DNA from: Parasulfuritortus sp049322515
GTDB taxonomy: Bacteria > Pseudomonadota > Gammaproteobacteria > Burkholderiales > Thiobacillaceae
Reading direction: 5' to 3'
Assembly: GCA_049322515.1 (NCBI GenBank)
Contig: JBMOQW010000012.1
Coordinates: 62,001-126,000, forward strand
DNA: 64,000 nt
Shown here piece after piece: positions 35,882-45,468 of the stretch. Under the pieces are notes generated by a model. The model was not told the DNA's origin. It worked only from the letters and a program-made list of their open reading frames with translations, and did no database searches. Each line of letters begins with the position of its first letter. The stretch's first letter is position 1. The translations under genes were made by a program, and so were the position numbers.

Positions 35882-36433
35882 ATGAAACCTCAAGCTGGCT
35901 TTACCTTGATCGAACTGTTGGTCACCGTGTCCGTGCTGGCGGTGCTCCTGACCATCGCCGTACCCAGCTTCCAGAATGCCTTCACGATCAACCGCGTCTC
36001 CAGCGCGGCCGTGGATTTCAACACCGCCCTCAACCTGGCCCGGAGTGAAGCCGTACGGCAAGGCGTGCGCATCACACTGTTAAGTACCAGCGGGAATAAT
36101 GATTGGAGCGCTGGCTGGACGATGTTTGCCGACCTGGATGCGGACAACACCCTCGACGCTGGCGAAACCGTACTCCGACGCGGCAATGCCATGCCCGCCA
36201 ACGTGACCCTGCGGTCCAGCGCAGGAATCAATTCGACCCTGGCATTCACGCCCACTGGCCGAGTCAACAGCGCCGGCATCTTCGCCATGTGCAACAACAA
36301 CGCCCTGATCGATGCCAAGCTCGTCATCGTCAACAATGTCGGCCGTATACGCGGCGGCCTGGATAGCGACGGCAACCGCATTCCGGAAACCGATGCCGGC
36401 ACCAACCTGACCGATTGCGCCAATCCCTCATGA
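35882..36433 (+). CDS. fimT: Type IV minor pseudopilin, FimT/FimU (GspH) family
   Basis: The ATG at 35882 gives a six-residue leader MKPQAG followed by the prepilin cleavage site and FTLIELLVTVSVLAVLLTIA, the conserved N-terminal helix with Glu5. The 183-residue product then has the GspH domain (ARSEAVRQGVRITLLS, later SAGIFAMCNNN). A further ATG at 35864 is open but would spoil the leader. It is first of the fimT-pilV-pilW-pilX-pilY1-pilE operon and shares ATGA with pilV. It would be processed by PilD and help prime the pilus. Confidence 0.9.
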   Translation: MKPQAGFTLIELLVTVSVLAVLLTIAVPSFQNAFTINRVSSAAVDFNTALNLARSEAVRQGVRITLLSTSGNNDWSAGWTMFADLDADNTLDAGETVLRRGNAMPANVTLRSSAGINSTLAFTPTGRVNSAGIFAMCNNNALIDAKLVIVNNVGRIRGGLDSDGNRIPETDAGTNLTDCANPS

Positions 36434-36870
36434 AAGCAGCCTCCATGTCCTTCAAGCAACAACAAGGCGCCGGCATGGTTGAAGTGCTGGTCGCGATTGT
36501 CATCTTTTCCCTGGGTTTGCTCGGCATGGCCGGCTTGCAAGCCACAGGGGTCAAGGCCAACTACAGCGCCTATGTGAGTGCCCAGGCGGCACAGTATGCC
36601 TACGACATGGCCGACCGGATGCGGGCCAATCGTGCAGCAGCACGCAGTGGGAATTATGACCTTGACATGGCTGACCCAGCCCCCGCTTGCGGCGACATTG
36701 TTACCTGTGACCAAGAAGAATGGTTGGCGGATATTGCCACCCTGCCCGCTGGAGATGGTTCCATCGTCGTCAACGGAGACATCATTACCATCGTGGTCCA
36801 GTGGAATGATGAGCGTGCCGGGGGTGCAGCAGCATCAGTTTCCAATATCACCATCGAATCCTCGCTATGA
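36430..36870 (+). CDS. pilV: Type IV minor pilin PilV
   Basis: The 146-residue product has a leader ending QQQGAG, then MVEVLVAIVIFSLGLLGMAGLQ, the PilV-type N-terminal helix with Glu in the +3 position of the mature protein. The following NYSAYVSAQAAQYAYDMADRM stretch is typical of PilV. It overlaps fimT and pilW by four bases each. A minor component of the priming complex. Confidence 0.9.
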   Translation: MKAASMSFKQQQGAGMVEVLVAIVIFSLGLLGMAGLQATGVKANYSAYVSAQAAQYAYDMADRMRANRAAARSGNYDLDMADPAPACGDIVTCDQEEWLADIATLPAGDGSIVVNGDIITIVVQWNDERAGGAAASVSNITIESSL

Positions 36871-37931
36871 GGCCCGATATGACAGCCCAAGCTTGCCAAC
36901 ACCTTCGATCCAGAATGCGCGGGGTCTCTCTGATCGAACTGATGATCAGCATGGCCATTGGCCTCATGGTTGTCGCAGCGATCGGTTTCCTGTACGTCAA
37001 CAGTCGCCAAACCTACCGCCAGCAAGATAATTTGGCCCGCATACAAGAGAACGGGCGGTTCGCGCTGGATGTCATGGCCAAGGATATTCGCATGGCAGGA
37101 TTCTGGGGCTGCGCAGGGCGAACCATCTCAGAGCCCGTCAACACGCTGAACACACCGAACAATTACCTGTATGCATTCAACATTCCGGTCCAAGGTCATG
37201 AGGCCACAGGAACCAACACGTGGTTGCCGGCGTTGGACGGCAGCATCACGAACCCGCTCAGTGGCAGCGATATCATTACTATCCGTGGCGCATTTGGTGG
37301 CGGCACAATTGTGACGCAACACCCGGGAGGGAGCCCTCCAGGATCAGCGGATATCAAGACAACCCCTGGCGCCCCCTTCGAGGAAGATGACATCTTATTT
37401 GTCACCGACTGTATCAATGCCGCCGTATTTCAAGTCACCAACATCAATGACCAAGGCAGCCTTGGCGTCAACATTGCCCACAACACCGGCACAGGTGGGC
37501 CACCCGGAAATGCGACCAAGGCGCTTGGCAAGGAATACACAGGCGGCGAGGTATTTCGAGCCGAGGTGATCACTTATTACTTGCGCAACAATCCTGCCGG
37601 CAGACCTTCCCTTTATCGCATTACCAACGGTACGGCCGAAGAATTGGTCGAGAATGTCGAAGCCCTGCAAATCAACTATGGCATCGATACGAATAGCGAC
37701 CGGGCTGTGGACCAATACACTACGGCCGATGGCGTGGCTGACTGGAATCAGGTGCGCGCGATACGCATACGCCTATTGCTTGTCAGCCCGGAAAACAACA
37801 TCCTGGATCAAGCGCAAACCTACCGTTGGGATACCGACAGCGATGGCGACCTCGATATCGTCAATGCGCCCGACCGCCGACTCCGTTATGTCTTTTCGAC
37901 CAGCGTGGGCATTCGCAACCGCTTGCCGTAA
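36867..37931 (+). CDS. pilW: Type IV minor pilin PilW
   Basis: The 354-residue product has the cleavage site RMRG|VSLIELMISMAIGL and the PilW-type RQQDNLARIQENGRFALDVM motif, then a large globular domain with the conserved RMAGFWGC. The ATG overlaps the pilV stop. With PilV and PilX it forms the tip-priming minor pilin set. Confidence 0.92.
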   Translation: MRPDMTAQACQHLRSRMRGVSLIELMISMAIGLMVVAAIGFLYVNSRQTYRQQDNLARIQENGRFALDVMAKDIRMAGFWGCAGRTISEPVNTLNTPNNYLYAFNIPVQGHEATGTNTWLPALDGSITNPLSGSDIITIRGAFGGGTIVTQHPGGSPPGSADIKTTPGAPFEEDDILFVTDCINAAVFQVTNINDQGSLGVNIAHNTGTGGPPGNATKALGKEYTGGEVFRAEVITYYLRNNPAGRPSLYRITNGTAEELVENVEALQINYGIDTNSDRAVDQYTTADGVADWNQVRAIRIRLLLVSPENNILDQAQTYRWDTDSDGDLDIVNAPDRRLRYVFSTSVGIRNRLP

Positions 37932-37940
37932 GAGGAAACC

Positions 37941-38504
37941 ATGCACCCATTGACCATTGCCTCTCCGATTGCCCGTGGCCAACGCGGCGCAGCCTTGATC
38001 ATCGGTCTGATTTTCCTGGTATTGCTGACCTTGATCGGTGTCACGGCAGTCGGGGTATCCAGCCTTGAGGAACGCATGTCCGGCAACACCCGGGATCAGC
38101 TCCTTGCATTCAATGCAGCAGAAGCAGGCCTTCGAGACTGTGAAGCGCAGCTCCAGTTCGCCACCCCCCCGACATTCGACGGAGTCACCAGCAATTCGGC
38201 CGTCACCGCCACCCCTGGTGAACCGGGCATGTATCAACCCGCCTCAGCAGGCAACACCCCTGTTTGGGAAATCGTTGACTGGGACAACGCCAATGAAGTC
38301 CGCTTTAGCCAAGACATCCCCCAGGGCGCGGCTGAAGCGCCAAAATGCATCATCGAGGAACTGCCACCCATTCCGGGATCCGGCGGCAACACCAGCTTGG
38401 CATTTCAGCCGCTTCCCGAAACAGGCATATACCGGGTCACGGCCTTGGGTATTGGGCGCAACGACACCACGCAAGTCATGCTGCAAAGCACATATACACG
38501 TTGA
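37941..38504 (+). CDS. pilX: Type IV pilus assembly protein PilX
   Basis: The 187-residue product has the PilX N-terminal pattern RGQRGAALIIGLIFLVLLTLIG (cleavage probably after the last G of GQRG), followed by VSSLEERMSGNTRDQLLAFN and AAEAGLRDCE, all typical of this family. It lies nine bases after pilW. The conserved +5 glutamate of major pilins is absent, as is usual for PilX. Confidence 0.9.
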   Translation: MHPLTIASPIARGQRGAALIIGLIFLVLLTLIGVTAVGVSSLEERMSGNTRDQLLAFNAAEAGLRDCEAQLQFATPPTFDGVTSNSAVTATPGEPGMYQPASAGNTPVWEIVDWDNANEVRFSQDIPQGAAEAPKCIIEELPPIPGSGGNTSLAFQPLPETGIYRVTALGIGRNDTTQVMLQSTYTR

Positions 38505-38532
38505 TCCAAGAGATTAGAAACCGGAGGCTGTG

Positions 38533-41500
38533 ATGAAACCGACAACAAATTTCCCTAGGGCACTGACGAAATCCCTGATCAGCACGACATTCGGGGTGCT
38601 GGCGCTTGTGCCAAGCGCCACTCTTGCGGTTTCTCTTGCCGATACGCCCCTGTTCTTGGGTACAGGTGTCAAACCCAACATCATGCTGGTTGTGGATGAC
38701 TCGGGCAGCATGGATTCCGAGATTCTGATGCCCACCAATGATGGCGCCCTCTGGTGGCACACCGGCGACCGTTCATTTGTCGGGCGCAATGCATCTGATG
38801 CTTTCCAGGCCGGCACCATCAACTACAACCAAGCCGGTGGGGCCAACGGAACTTGGAAGAAGTATGTCTACCTATTTCCGAACGGGACCAATACAGGTGC
38901 CAGACTCTACGCTGACAGCACTAACGATCACTACGCTGTCCCCCCCAGACCTGAATATGCCTTTGCGCGCAGTGCCGAATACAACAAGGCCTATTACGAC
39001 CCCACCAAGACATATACCCCATGGCCATCAACCTACGGGACCAACTTTCCCGACGCCACACCAACCGCAGCTAAATCGGATCCCGTTCGCGGCACCGAAA
39101 CTCTTGACCTGACGACCGACTTGAACGTCAACGTTAACAACTGGAAATTCCGCGGCCAGATTGGCATGCGTGATTCTGCCGGGAACCTGCTTGCAACCGA
39201 TGCCAGCCGAGTCTACTCGTATTTTCCTGCCACTTATTACGTTGCCAACGCAGCAAGTCTGACCTACGACGGCACTCGGAATTGCGCAACGCCCAACCCA
39301 TCCGATTACCTCGCCTTCGTCGCCAATCCCAGCATGACCCTGCCTGCCGATGTCCATGCCATCGGCCCCGATGGGCGCTGCCTGACGCGTTATGAAATCA
39401 AACCTGCCGTAACCACCTACCCTTCTGGCCGGACTTACGCGGACGAAATACAAAACTTCGCCAATTGGTTCACCTACAGCCGCAAGCGCCACATTGCAAT
39501 GCGTGGCGGCACCTTGGCTGCGTTTGACGAAATGTCCGGCATCCGGACGGGGCTGTTCCGTTTCAACAACCGCGTCAACCCCGTCACCATGCTGGACTTT
39601 GACAGCGAACGCACCACCTTCTTCGACACCCTCAAGAATTTTGTCAATGCGGGAGGGACGCCCACCCGCCTAGCGCTGCAACATGCAGGCACGCAATATC
39701 GCCAAACAGGTGCGGGCGCCCCGATTCAGGAAAGATGCCAGAAAAATTTCGCCATCGTGTTTACCGATGGCTTCGCGAATCAAGACAACGTCGCCGTTGG
39801 AAACGCGGATGGCGCCTCGGGAAGTCCATATTCGGATCCCTACTCGGGCACGATGGGCGATATCGCCATGTACCATTACAACAATAACCTGCGGACTGAT
39901 CTGACTCCCGCCGGTGATGTCCCACTCAATCCGAGCTGCTACACCAATCCGCCAGATTCGATGGACTGCAATCCAAATTTGCACATGGTCACCTATGCCG
40001 TCACCTTGGGAGCTCAAGGCAGTCTTTTTGGCGTAACCCACTTCGACACCCAGGATGCCTACGACAATCCCCCGACATGGCAAGCCCCCACTATCAACCG
40101 ACACCCGGTGCAAGTCGACGATCTTTACCATGCCACGGTCAATGGCCGAGGTGAAATGCTGAACGCGACTTCCTCCGATGAAATTGTTATCGCCATGAAA
40201 TCTGTGCTTGCCGACATCAGCAACGAAACAGCGGCTGGGGCGGCCTTGGCGGCAAACTCGACCCGCCTTTCCACGGATACCGTCGTTTACCAGGCCATCC
40301 TTTATCCGCGAGACTGGACCGGCGAATTGCGTGCAATCGAGGTCACGACAGATGGTGCGCCTGGGTCAAATCAATGGACCGAGGCCAACATGGTGCCTGT
40401 GCATGGCTCACGCAACATCCAAACTTGGAACGGCACCAACAGTGGTCTGGCATTCCAGTGGTCCAGCCTGACCAGCGCACAGAAGAACCTGATCGACAGT
40501 GCGAATGCCAGCAATCCCAGTTCACCGATCATGAATTATCTGCGTGGCGATAAAAGCAATGAAATCGCCAACGGGGGAACTTATCGCAATCGCAGTCACC
40601 CTTTGGGCGACATCGTCAATTCAGACCCTTATTATGCCGGCGCACAAAACTGGGGCTACAACATCCTTGCAGGCACAGAGGGTGCTACCTACATGACGCA
40701 TCTTGAGAGCAAAAAGAACGGCACCAAGATGGTCTATGTCGGTGCCAATGACGGCATGCTTCATGGTTTCAGGGATACCGACGGCCTCGAATTACTGGCC
40801 TATGTCCCCAATGCGGTGATCGGCAATCTCGCCAACCTGGCCAGTCCTTCCTACGCGCATCAATATTACGTCGATGGCCCGTCAGTGGTCGGCGATGCCT
40901 ATCTCAACTCGGCTTGGAAGTCGATTCTCGTTGGCAGCACGGGAGCCGGGGCGAAAGCAGTGTTTGCCTTGGATGTCACCAATCCGGACAGTTTCGATGC
41001 CAGCAAGGTCATGTGGGAATTCACAAGTTCGGCCCATTCCGACCTGGGCTATCCGGTTGGCCGTCCCATGATGGCCAAACTCAACAATGGTCGCTGGGCG
41101 GCCATATTCGGCAACGGCTATGAGAGCACGGGTGGTGATGCGAAGCTATTCATCATCTATCTCGACGCTGATCTCAGCGACGGCTGGACCGTCAATACGG
41201 ATTACGTTGTCATCGATACCCTCAACACCACGGGCAACGGACTGTCAGCCCCCACCCTCTACGACAGCAACAACGATCGCATCGTGGACTATGCTTATGC
41301 AGGCGACCTACTGGGCAATCTTTGGAAATTCGATTTGAGCAGCAGCAACCCAAGCCAGTGGGGGGTGTATAACAAGACCGGAAGCACGCCCAAGCCGTTC
41401 TTCACCGCCAAGAACGCCAGCAACCAAATTCAACCGATCACTGGGGGGATCGAAATTGGTGTCGCCCCCCCTGGAGAAACAGGCGTCATGTTGTTCTTTG

Positions 41501-42216
41501 GTACCGGACAATACCTGGCCACCGGTGATATCACGAATGCCCAGATCCAGAGTTTTTACGGGCTCTGGGACACCTTTGGCGCCAGTAACAACAGTCATAT
41601 CGACTATGGGGTTTCTCGTACCACCAAACTGGTCGCGCAGACGATTCTTTACGAGGGAGACGACCCGGGCAACCAAGTCGACACACGTTCCGCGTCAAGC
41701 CACGATGTGCGTGTCACCAGCAATGAGACTGTCGACTACGACACCATGCGCGGTTGGTTCATGGATCTGATCACCCCGCCCAACACGCTTAAAGGCGAAC
41801 GCGTGGTCAGTACGCCCATCCTGCGTTTCGACCGCGTGGTCTTTGCCACCCTGATCCCTTCCACGGATCCCTGCGTGCCAGGTGGAACCAGTTGGCTGAT
41901 GGAACTGACCGCCGCCACCGGATCCAGATTGGACTACAGTGCGTTTGACCTCAATGATGACGCCCACTTCGACAACAGCGATTTCGTGACCGTCAGTATT
42001 GATGATGACGGCGACGGCAACCCAGAGACCGTCACCGTGCCTATTTCCTCGATGCTTTCAACTGTCGGCATCATTGACACCCCGACCGTGGTCTCCGCAG
42101 GGGAAATCGAGTACAAATTGGCCGGCGGCACCTCAGCCAATATCATGAGTGTGACTGAAAGTGGCGACCCTGCCGGTTCTGGACGGGTTTCTTGGCGTCA
42201 GTTGATCAATGAATAA
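38533..42216 (+). CDS. pilY1: Pilus tip adhesin PilY1
   Basis: A 1227-residue exported protein. The ATG at 38533 lies five bases after GGAGG; a GTG one codon earlier is too close. A signal sequence precedes a von Willebrand A-like N-terminal region with the metal site NIMLVVDDSGSMDS at about residues 49–62. The C-terminal half is the PilY1 beta-propeller with YVGANDGMLHGF, GSTGAGAKAVFALDVTNP and the calcium loop DSNNDRIVDYAYAGDLLG near residue 910. Another Asp-rich stretch (DDDGDGNPE) follows. It controls pilus extension and surface adhesion in other bacteria and lies between pilX and pilE here. Confidence 0.93.
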   Translation: MKPTTNFPRALTKSLISTTFGVLALVPSATLAVSLADTPLFLGTGVKPNIMLVVDDSGSMDSEILMPTNDGALWWHTGDRSFVGRNASDAFQAGTINYNQAGGANGTWKKYVYLFPNGTNTGARLYADSTNDHYAVPPRPEYAFARSAEYNKAYYDPTKTYTPWPSTYGTNFPDATPTAAKSDPVRGTETLDLTTDLNVNVNNWKFRGQIGMRDSAGNLLATDASRVYSYFPATYYVANAASLTYDGTRNCATPNPSDYLAFVANPSMTLPADVHAIGPDGRCLTRYEIKPAVTTYPSGRTYADEIQNFANWFTYSRKRHIAMRGGTLAAFDEMSGIRTGLFRFNNRVNPVTMLDFDSERTTFFDTLKNFVNAGGTPTRLALQHAGTQYRQTGAGAPIQERCQKNFAIVFTDGFANQDNVAVGNADGASGSPYSDPYSGTMGDIAMYHYNNNLRTDLTPAGDVPLNPSCYTNPPDSMDCNPNLHMVTYAVTLGAQGSLFGVTHFDTQDAYDNPPTWQAPTINRHPVQVDDLYHATVNGRGEMLNATSSDEIVIAMKSVLADISNETAAGAALAANSTRLSTDTVVYQAILYPRDWTGELRAIEVTTDGAPGSNQWTEANMVPVHGSRNIQTWNGTNSGLAFQWSSLTSAQKNLIDSANASNPSSPIMNYLRGDKSNEIANGGTYRNRSHPLGDIVNSDPYYAGAQNWGYNILAGTEGATYMTHLESKKNGTKMVYVGANDGMLHGFRDTDGLELLAYVPNAVIGNLANLASPSYAHQYYVDGPSVVGDAYLNSAWKSILVGSTGAGAKAVFALDVTNPDSFDASKVMWEFTSSAHSDLGYPVGRPMMAKLNNGRWAAIFGNGYESTGGDAKLFIIYLDADLSDGWTVNTDYVVIDTLNTTGNGLSAPTLYDSNNDRIVDYAYAGDLLGNLWKFDLSSSNPSQWGVYNKTGSTPKPFFTAKNASNQIQPITGGIEIGVAPPGETGVMLFFGTGQYLATGDITNAQIQSFYGLWDTFGASNNSHIDYGVSRTTKLVAQTILYEGDDPGNQVDTRSASSHDVRVTSNETVDYDTMRGWFMDLITPPNTLKGERVVSTPILRFDRVVFATLIPSTDPCVPGGTSWLMELTAATGSRLDYSAFDLNDDAHFDNSDFVTVSIDDDGDGNPETVTVPISSMLSTVGIIDTPTVVSAGEIEYKLAGGTSANIMSVTESGDPAGSGRVSWRQLINE

Positions 42217-42238
42217 TGTCTCTCGAGGCTTCCAATCC

Positions 42239-42676
42239 ATGAACACGAAAGCGCATGGCTTCACCCTCATCGAACTCATGATCGCCGTCGCGGTGATCGG
42301 CCTCTTGGCCGCGATCGCCATTCCGTCCTACCAGAACTCCCTGCGTCGGGCGGCGAGGGCGGATTTGAAATCGATCATGATGGAATCGGCCGGCATCCTG
42401 GAGCGAAACTACACTCGCAACGGGTGTTACCACCGTAATGATGCCGATTGCGGCAACGCTGCCACGAACGTGGTGGTGCCCTTCGCGGCTTCTCCCAGGT
42501 CTGGCGCAGCGAAATACAACATTGCCTTTACCGTGCTGACTGCGCAAACCTACACTTTGACGGCCACGCCGACGGGCAGCCAAACCGGGGATGCCTGCGG
42601 CAACTACACCCTGGACCACACCGGGCAGCGCGGGGTAAGTGGAGGATTGGGCGTCGCCGAATGCTGGCAGCACTGA
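42239..42676 (+). CDS. pilE: Type IV pilin-like protein PilE
   Basis: The ATG at 42239 gives the leader MNTKAHG, then FTLIELMIAVAVIGLLAAIA, a standard prepilin start with Glu5. The 145-residue product has the NYTRNGCYH region and a C-terminal disulfide candidate pair (DACGNYT...VAECWQH). It is last in the minor pilin operon. It resembles the minor pilin PilE of Pseudomonas in position; the main pilin subunit is not in this window. Confidence 0.9.
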   Translation: MNTKAHGFTLIELMIAVAVIGLLAAIAIPSYQNSLRRAARADLKSIMMESAGILERNYTRNGCYHRNDADCGNAATNVVVPFAASPRSGAAKYNIAFTVLTAQTYTLTATPTGSQTGDACGNYTLDHTGQRGVSGGLGVAECWQH

Positions 42677-42686
42677 CCTCGTTCGC

Positions 42687-43421
42687 TCACCTCGTCCGGT
42701 AAGCCTTCACTACATGGGCTTGCCGGCGAGAGACCGGCAGGGTTTCTGGCCAATCTTTCAGCAAGGCCACCCAATGCGTTTCTTCCCCGTCGCGTTGCAG
42801 CCGAAACCCAGCCAGATGCGCCTGGTTGACCAGGCAATTCCGATGGATGCGCACCAGGCGACCCCCATGCACATCTTCCAGATGGGCCAGCGTATCGTCG
42901 AGCACATACTCGCGATCGCGCGTCTTCAGCGTGACGTACTTCAGTTCCGCCCGCAGATAAAGCACTTCATCCAGCGGCACGCGAATCACCCGACCCCGAT
43001 CGCTGACCGTGATGTGTTCGCTGGCCACAGTTGACTCTGGCGCAGGACCCTGGGATACGCGCTTGAGCGCCTCGACCAAGCGGGCCAACTTGACTGGTTT
43101 GAGCAGATAGTCGCGGGCGCCCACCTCGAACGCTGACACCGCATGTGCGTCATACGCCGTGACAAAGATCACCCTGGCTGGCGTTGATTGCGCCGCTATT
43201 TGGCGCGCGACTTCGATACCGTCCATGCCGGGCATGCTGATATCCAGCAAGACCACGTCGACATGGCGCGAGGCCAGCAACGCCAAGGCCTCCGGCCCAG
43301 AGTCAGCTTCGCCGACCACCTCAGTGGGCACCTCATCGGCACAGTCCTCGAGCAAGCTCCGCATCCGGGCCCGCGCGGGCGCCTCGTCATCGACCAGCAG
43401 GACGCTCAGCACATTGGGCAT
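42687..43421 (-). CDS. algR: LytTR response regulator, AlgR-like
   Basis: The ~244-residue product has a receiver domain (VLLVDDEAPARARM; phospho-acceptor Asp in VDVVLLDISMPGMDG; YLLKPV) and a C-terminal LytTR DNA-binding domain (RVIRVPLDEVLYLRAELKYV, RIHRNCLVNQAHL). In Pseudomonas AlgR with AlgZ/FimS activates the fimU-pilVWXY1Y2E operon, which here lies directly beside it in convergent orientation. The start overlaps the kinase gene by 35 bases. Confidence in the family is high, in the exact orthology moderate. Confidence 0.85.
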   Translation of the reverse strand: MPNVLSVLLVDDEAPARARMRSLLEDCADEVPTEVVGEADSGPEALALLASRHVDVVLLDISMPGMDGIEVARQIAAQSTPARVIFVTAYDAHAVSAFEVGARDYLLKPVKLARLVEALKRVSQGPAPESTVASEHITVSDRGRVIRVPLDEVLYLRAELKYVTLKTRDREYVLDDTLAHLEDVHGGRLVRIHRNCLVNQAHLAGFRLQRDGEETHWVALLKDWPETLPVSRRQAHVVKAYRTR

Positions 43422-44448
43422 GTTGGTAAGGCAGTCTGATCTGGACCACGTATTCATCTCCCGATTCGTAAGCACTCATTTCCGCCTCGGCGTCGAAATG
43501 CAGTGCCAACCGCTCCCGGATATTGGCCAACGCAATTCGATTGCCAGGCCTTCTGGCCACGGACCTCAGTATCGGGTTACGCACAACCAAATTCAATTGA
43601 TCTCCCTTAAGAAACGCGGTGACACTGACCATGCCGCCCTTGGGAGCAGGTTCAACCCCATGATTGACTGCATTCTCCAAGAGGGGCTGCAAGGTCAGCG
43701 GCGGAATCAAGGCATCGCCCGGTGCCCCCTGGCATTGCCAATTCACTGAAAGACGGGCGCCGAGGCGAATCGCTTCGATCTCGGCGTAGGCCTGCGCGAT
43801 TTCCAGTTCACGGCTCAATGGCACCAAGGTGGAAGCCTCTGAGAGCAGCGCACGATACAGCTCGGCGAGATTCTCCAGCATCTGTTCCGCGCGTCTGGGC
43901 TCAGCCCTGATCAAAGACAGCACGGTATTCAGGCTATTGAACAGAAAATGCGGACGGATTCTGGACTGCAAAGCCATCAAGCGTGCCTCGACCAAGGCGG
44001 GGGAAAGCGCGCGATGGCGCCAGTTGAAATAACCCAGCACCGGAACGCAGGTCGCCAAGCACAATATCAGGCTCTGGTGCAGGGGTTGTGTCAGTCCAGT
44101 CGGAAACAGCGCTTGAATAGCCATATGCACCAGGCTGGTCGCCAACAACACGAGGCCAACCGCCACCAGCACACCGTTGCGATAACGCATCGCCATCAAT
44201 CTCGGTGCCATTACGAACAGGAATAGCGTGGACAACAACAGCGCCGGCTCGAAGAGTTGGCGTTGCATGACATAATCCGTCAAAAATCCTTCTACGCGCG
44301 GTTGGTAGGCGTAGGCCGCAATCAGGGAGGCTCCTTCCGCGATCAATACCATACGCAGGATCACCCCCTTGTTCCTGAAATTGGGCAACTCAACGGGGGC
44401 GGTGACAGCGGCCTTCATGGCTCCAGCGCGGCGAGTACGATTCGCCAT
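43387..44448 (-). CDS. algZ: Membrane sensor kinase of the LytS/AlgZ type
   Basis: About 353 residues. The N-terminal half has several hydrophobic segments (for example PALLLSTLFLFVMAPRLMAM and NGVLVAVGLVLLATSLVHMA), then the His-kinase motif LQSRIRPHFLFNSLNTVLSL with the acceptor histidine, and the ATPase N box LTLQPLLENAVNHGVEP and G box. It lacks a typical HisKA domain, as AlgZ/FimS does. It is followed by the cognate regulator and is next to the minor pilin genes. The start chosen (44448) is one of several possible. Confidence 0.85.
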   Translation of the reverse strand: MANRTRRAGAMKAAVTAPVELPNFRNKGVILRMVLIAEGASLIAAYAYQPRVEGFLTDYVMQRQLFEPALLLSTLFLFVMAPRLMAMRYRNGVLVAVGLVLLATSLVHMAIQALFPTGLTQPLHQSLILCLATCVPVLGYFNWRHRALSPALVEARLMALQSRIRPHFLFNSLNTVLSLIRAEPRRAEQMLENLAELYRALLSEASTLVPLSRELEIAQAYAEIEAIRLGARLSVNWQCQGAPGDALIPPLTLQPLLENAVNHGVEPAPKGGMVSVTAFLKGDQLNLVVRNPILRSVARRPGNRIALANIRERLALHFDAEAEMSAYESGDEYVVQIRLPYQHAQCAERPAGR

Positions 44449-44485
44449 TGTGTGCCGAAAACCAGCCTGTGTGGCAATCACGCCC

Positions 44486-45016
44486 TTAGGGACAGACTAC
44501 GCCGGCATTGATCACCCGGACCCGACCATTGTTGGATATCACCACAGCCCGAGCGGCGGCAGAGCCCCGATCATCGCAAAAGCGAATCGTATCGGTGTAG
44601 CCGATCGCGAATCCGGCAGCTTGGTACACGATCCTCGGCCGGCTCCCTAATGCAGTGAGATCATTATCGGCAGGACCGCGGCGTCGTAGGAGCGTGTCCA
44701 TGGCATCCAGTTCGCCATCGCCATTGCTATCGACAAACGCAATCCACCCTTGATGCCAAGCACCCACGCCCGCGCAGCTTCCCGCGATAGACGGACAAAT
44801 CACGACCCGTTGCCCTCGTCGTACCGCGCCGCTACGCGACTGACTGAGATCAGCCACCAGCTCGCTCAGCACCGTGTCCCGACGCAGGTCGCGCATCATG
44901 TTGACCATCCCCGGCGTGGCCACAGCCAATAAAACGGCTATGATCACCAACGTGATCATAGCCTCCAAGAGGGTCATACCCCGCTGCGGTATGCAGCGGG
45001 CATCTTGACATAGCAT
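44486..45016 (-). CDS. Second FimT/GspH-type pseudopilin
   Basis: The start at 45016 gives a 13-residue leader (MLCQDARCIPQRG) and the cleavage site before MTLLEAMITLVIIAVLLAVA, with Glu in position 5. The 176-residue product has the GspH domain (ELVADLSQSRSGAVRRGQRV, SNNGRVRVINAGVVCP). It stands alone behind the sensor kinase gene. In some bacteria a free-standing FimT binds DNA for natural transformation; the nearby ComEA-like gene makes this worth considering. Confidence 0.85.
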   Translation of the reverse strand: MLCQDARCIPQRGMTLLEAMITLVIIAVLLAVATPGMVNMMRDLRRDTVLSELVADLSQSRSGAVRRGQRVVICPSIAGSCAGVGAWHQGWIAFVDSNGDGELDAMDTLLRRRGPADNDLTALGSRPRIVYQAAGFAIGYTDTIRFCDDRGSAAARAVVISNNGRVRVINAGVVCP

Positions 45017-45035
45017 GAAGTGACTTTGAGCCCGC

Positions 45036-45059
45036 CGGCCAACCGAGGCCGGTTGGCCG
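45036..45059 (-). terminator. Hairpin between comEA and the second fimT
   Basis: CGGCCAACCG and CGGTTGGCCG pair perfectly over 10 bp around a four-base loop, eight bases past the comEA stop. No T-tract follows, so it may be a weak terminator or mRNA 3' end. Confidence 0.5.
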
Positions 45060-45066
45060 TCAAGGC

Positions 45067-45330
45067 TCACTTCTTCTCAGTCTCGACGACGAACTGATCC
45101 TTCAACTTGGACGCACTGGCCTTGCCAAACCCCTTCACTTTCGCCAGCTCGTCCACGCTCTTGAAACCGCCGTTCTTGTCGCGGTAGGCCATGATCGCCT
45201 TGGCTTTCGCCGGGCCGATGCCCTTGACCGCTTCGAGCTCGGCCTGCGTGGCCGTGTTGAGATTGACCGCCGCAAAAGCGGAGAGGGAAAACAGCAGTGA
45301 AGAGACCAACCCAATGACGGCTTTTTTCAT
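45067..45330 (-). CDS. comEA: ComEA-like periplasmic DNA-binding protein
   Basis: The 87-residue protein has a signal peptide (MKKAVIGLVSSLLFSLSAFA) and a helix-hairpin-helix domain: VNLNTATQAELEAVKGIGPA and VDELAKVKGFGKASASKL. This is the stand-alone ComEA form that binds DNA arriving in the periplasm during competence. GGGAG precedes the ATG by seven bases. A longer upstream frame has no support. The gene is close to pilus genes, in line with a DNA-uptake role. Confidence 0.9.
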   Translation of the reverse strand: MKKAVIGLVSSLLFSLSAFAAVNLNTATQAELEAVKGIGPAKAKAIMAYRDKNGGFKSVDELAKVKGFGKASASKLKDQFVVETEKK

Positions 45331-45468
45331 GATGACGCTCCCGAATGTTGGTGTGTGGCCCGGATGGGCTGGGAAGACTCTATGCCCACCAAACAGCCGT
45401 TGTGGAGGGTCAAATATCCCAATGGCAGAGGGTAAATTCGCACCATTGGACAGCACCTCCCGGTGCAA

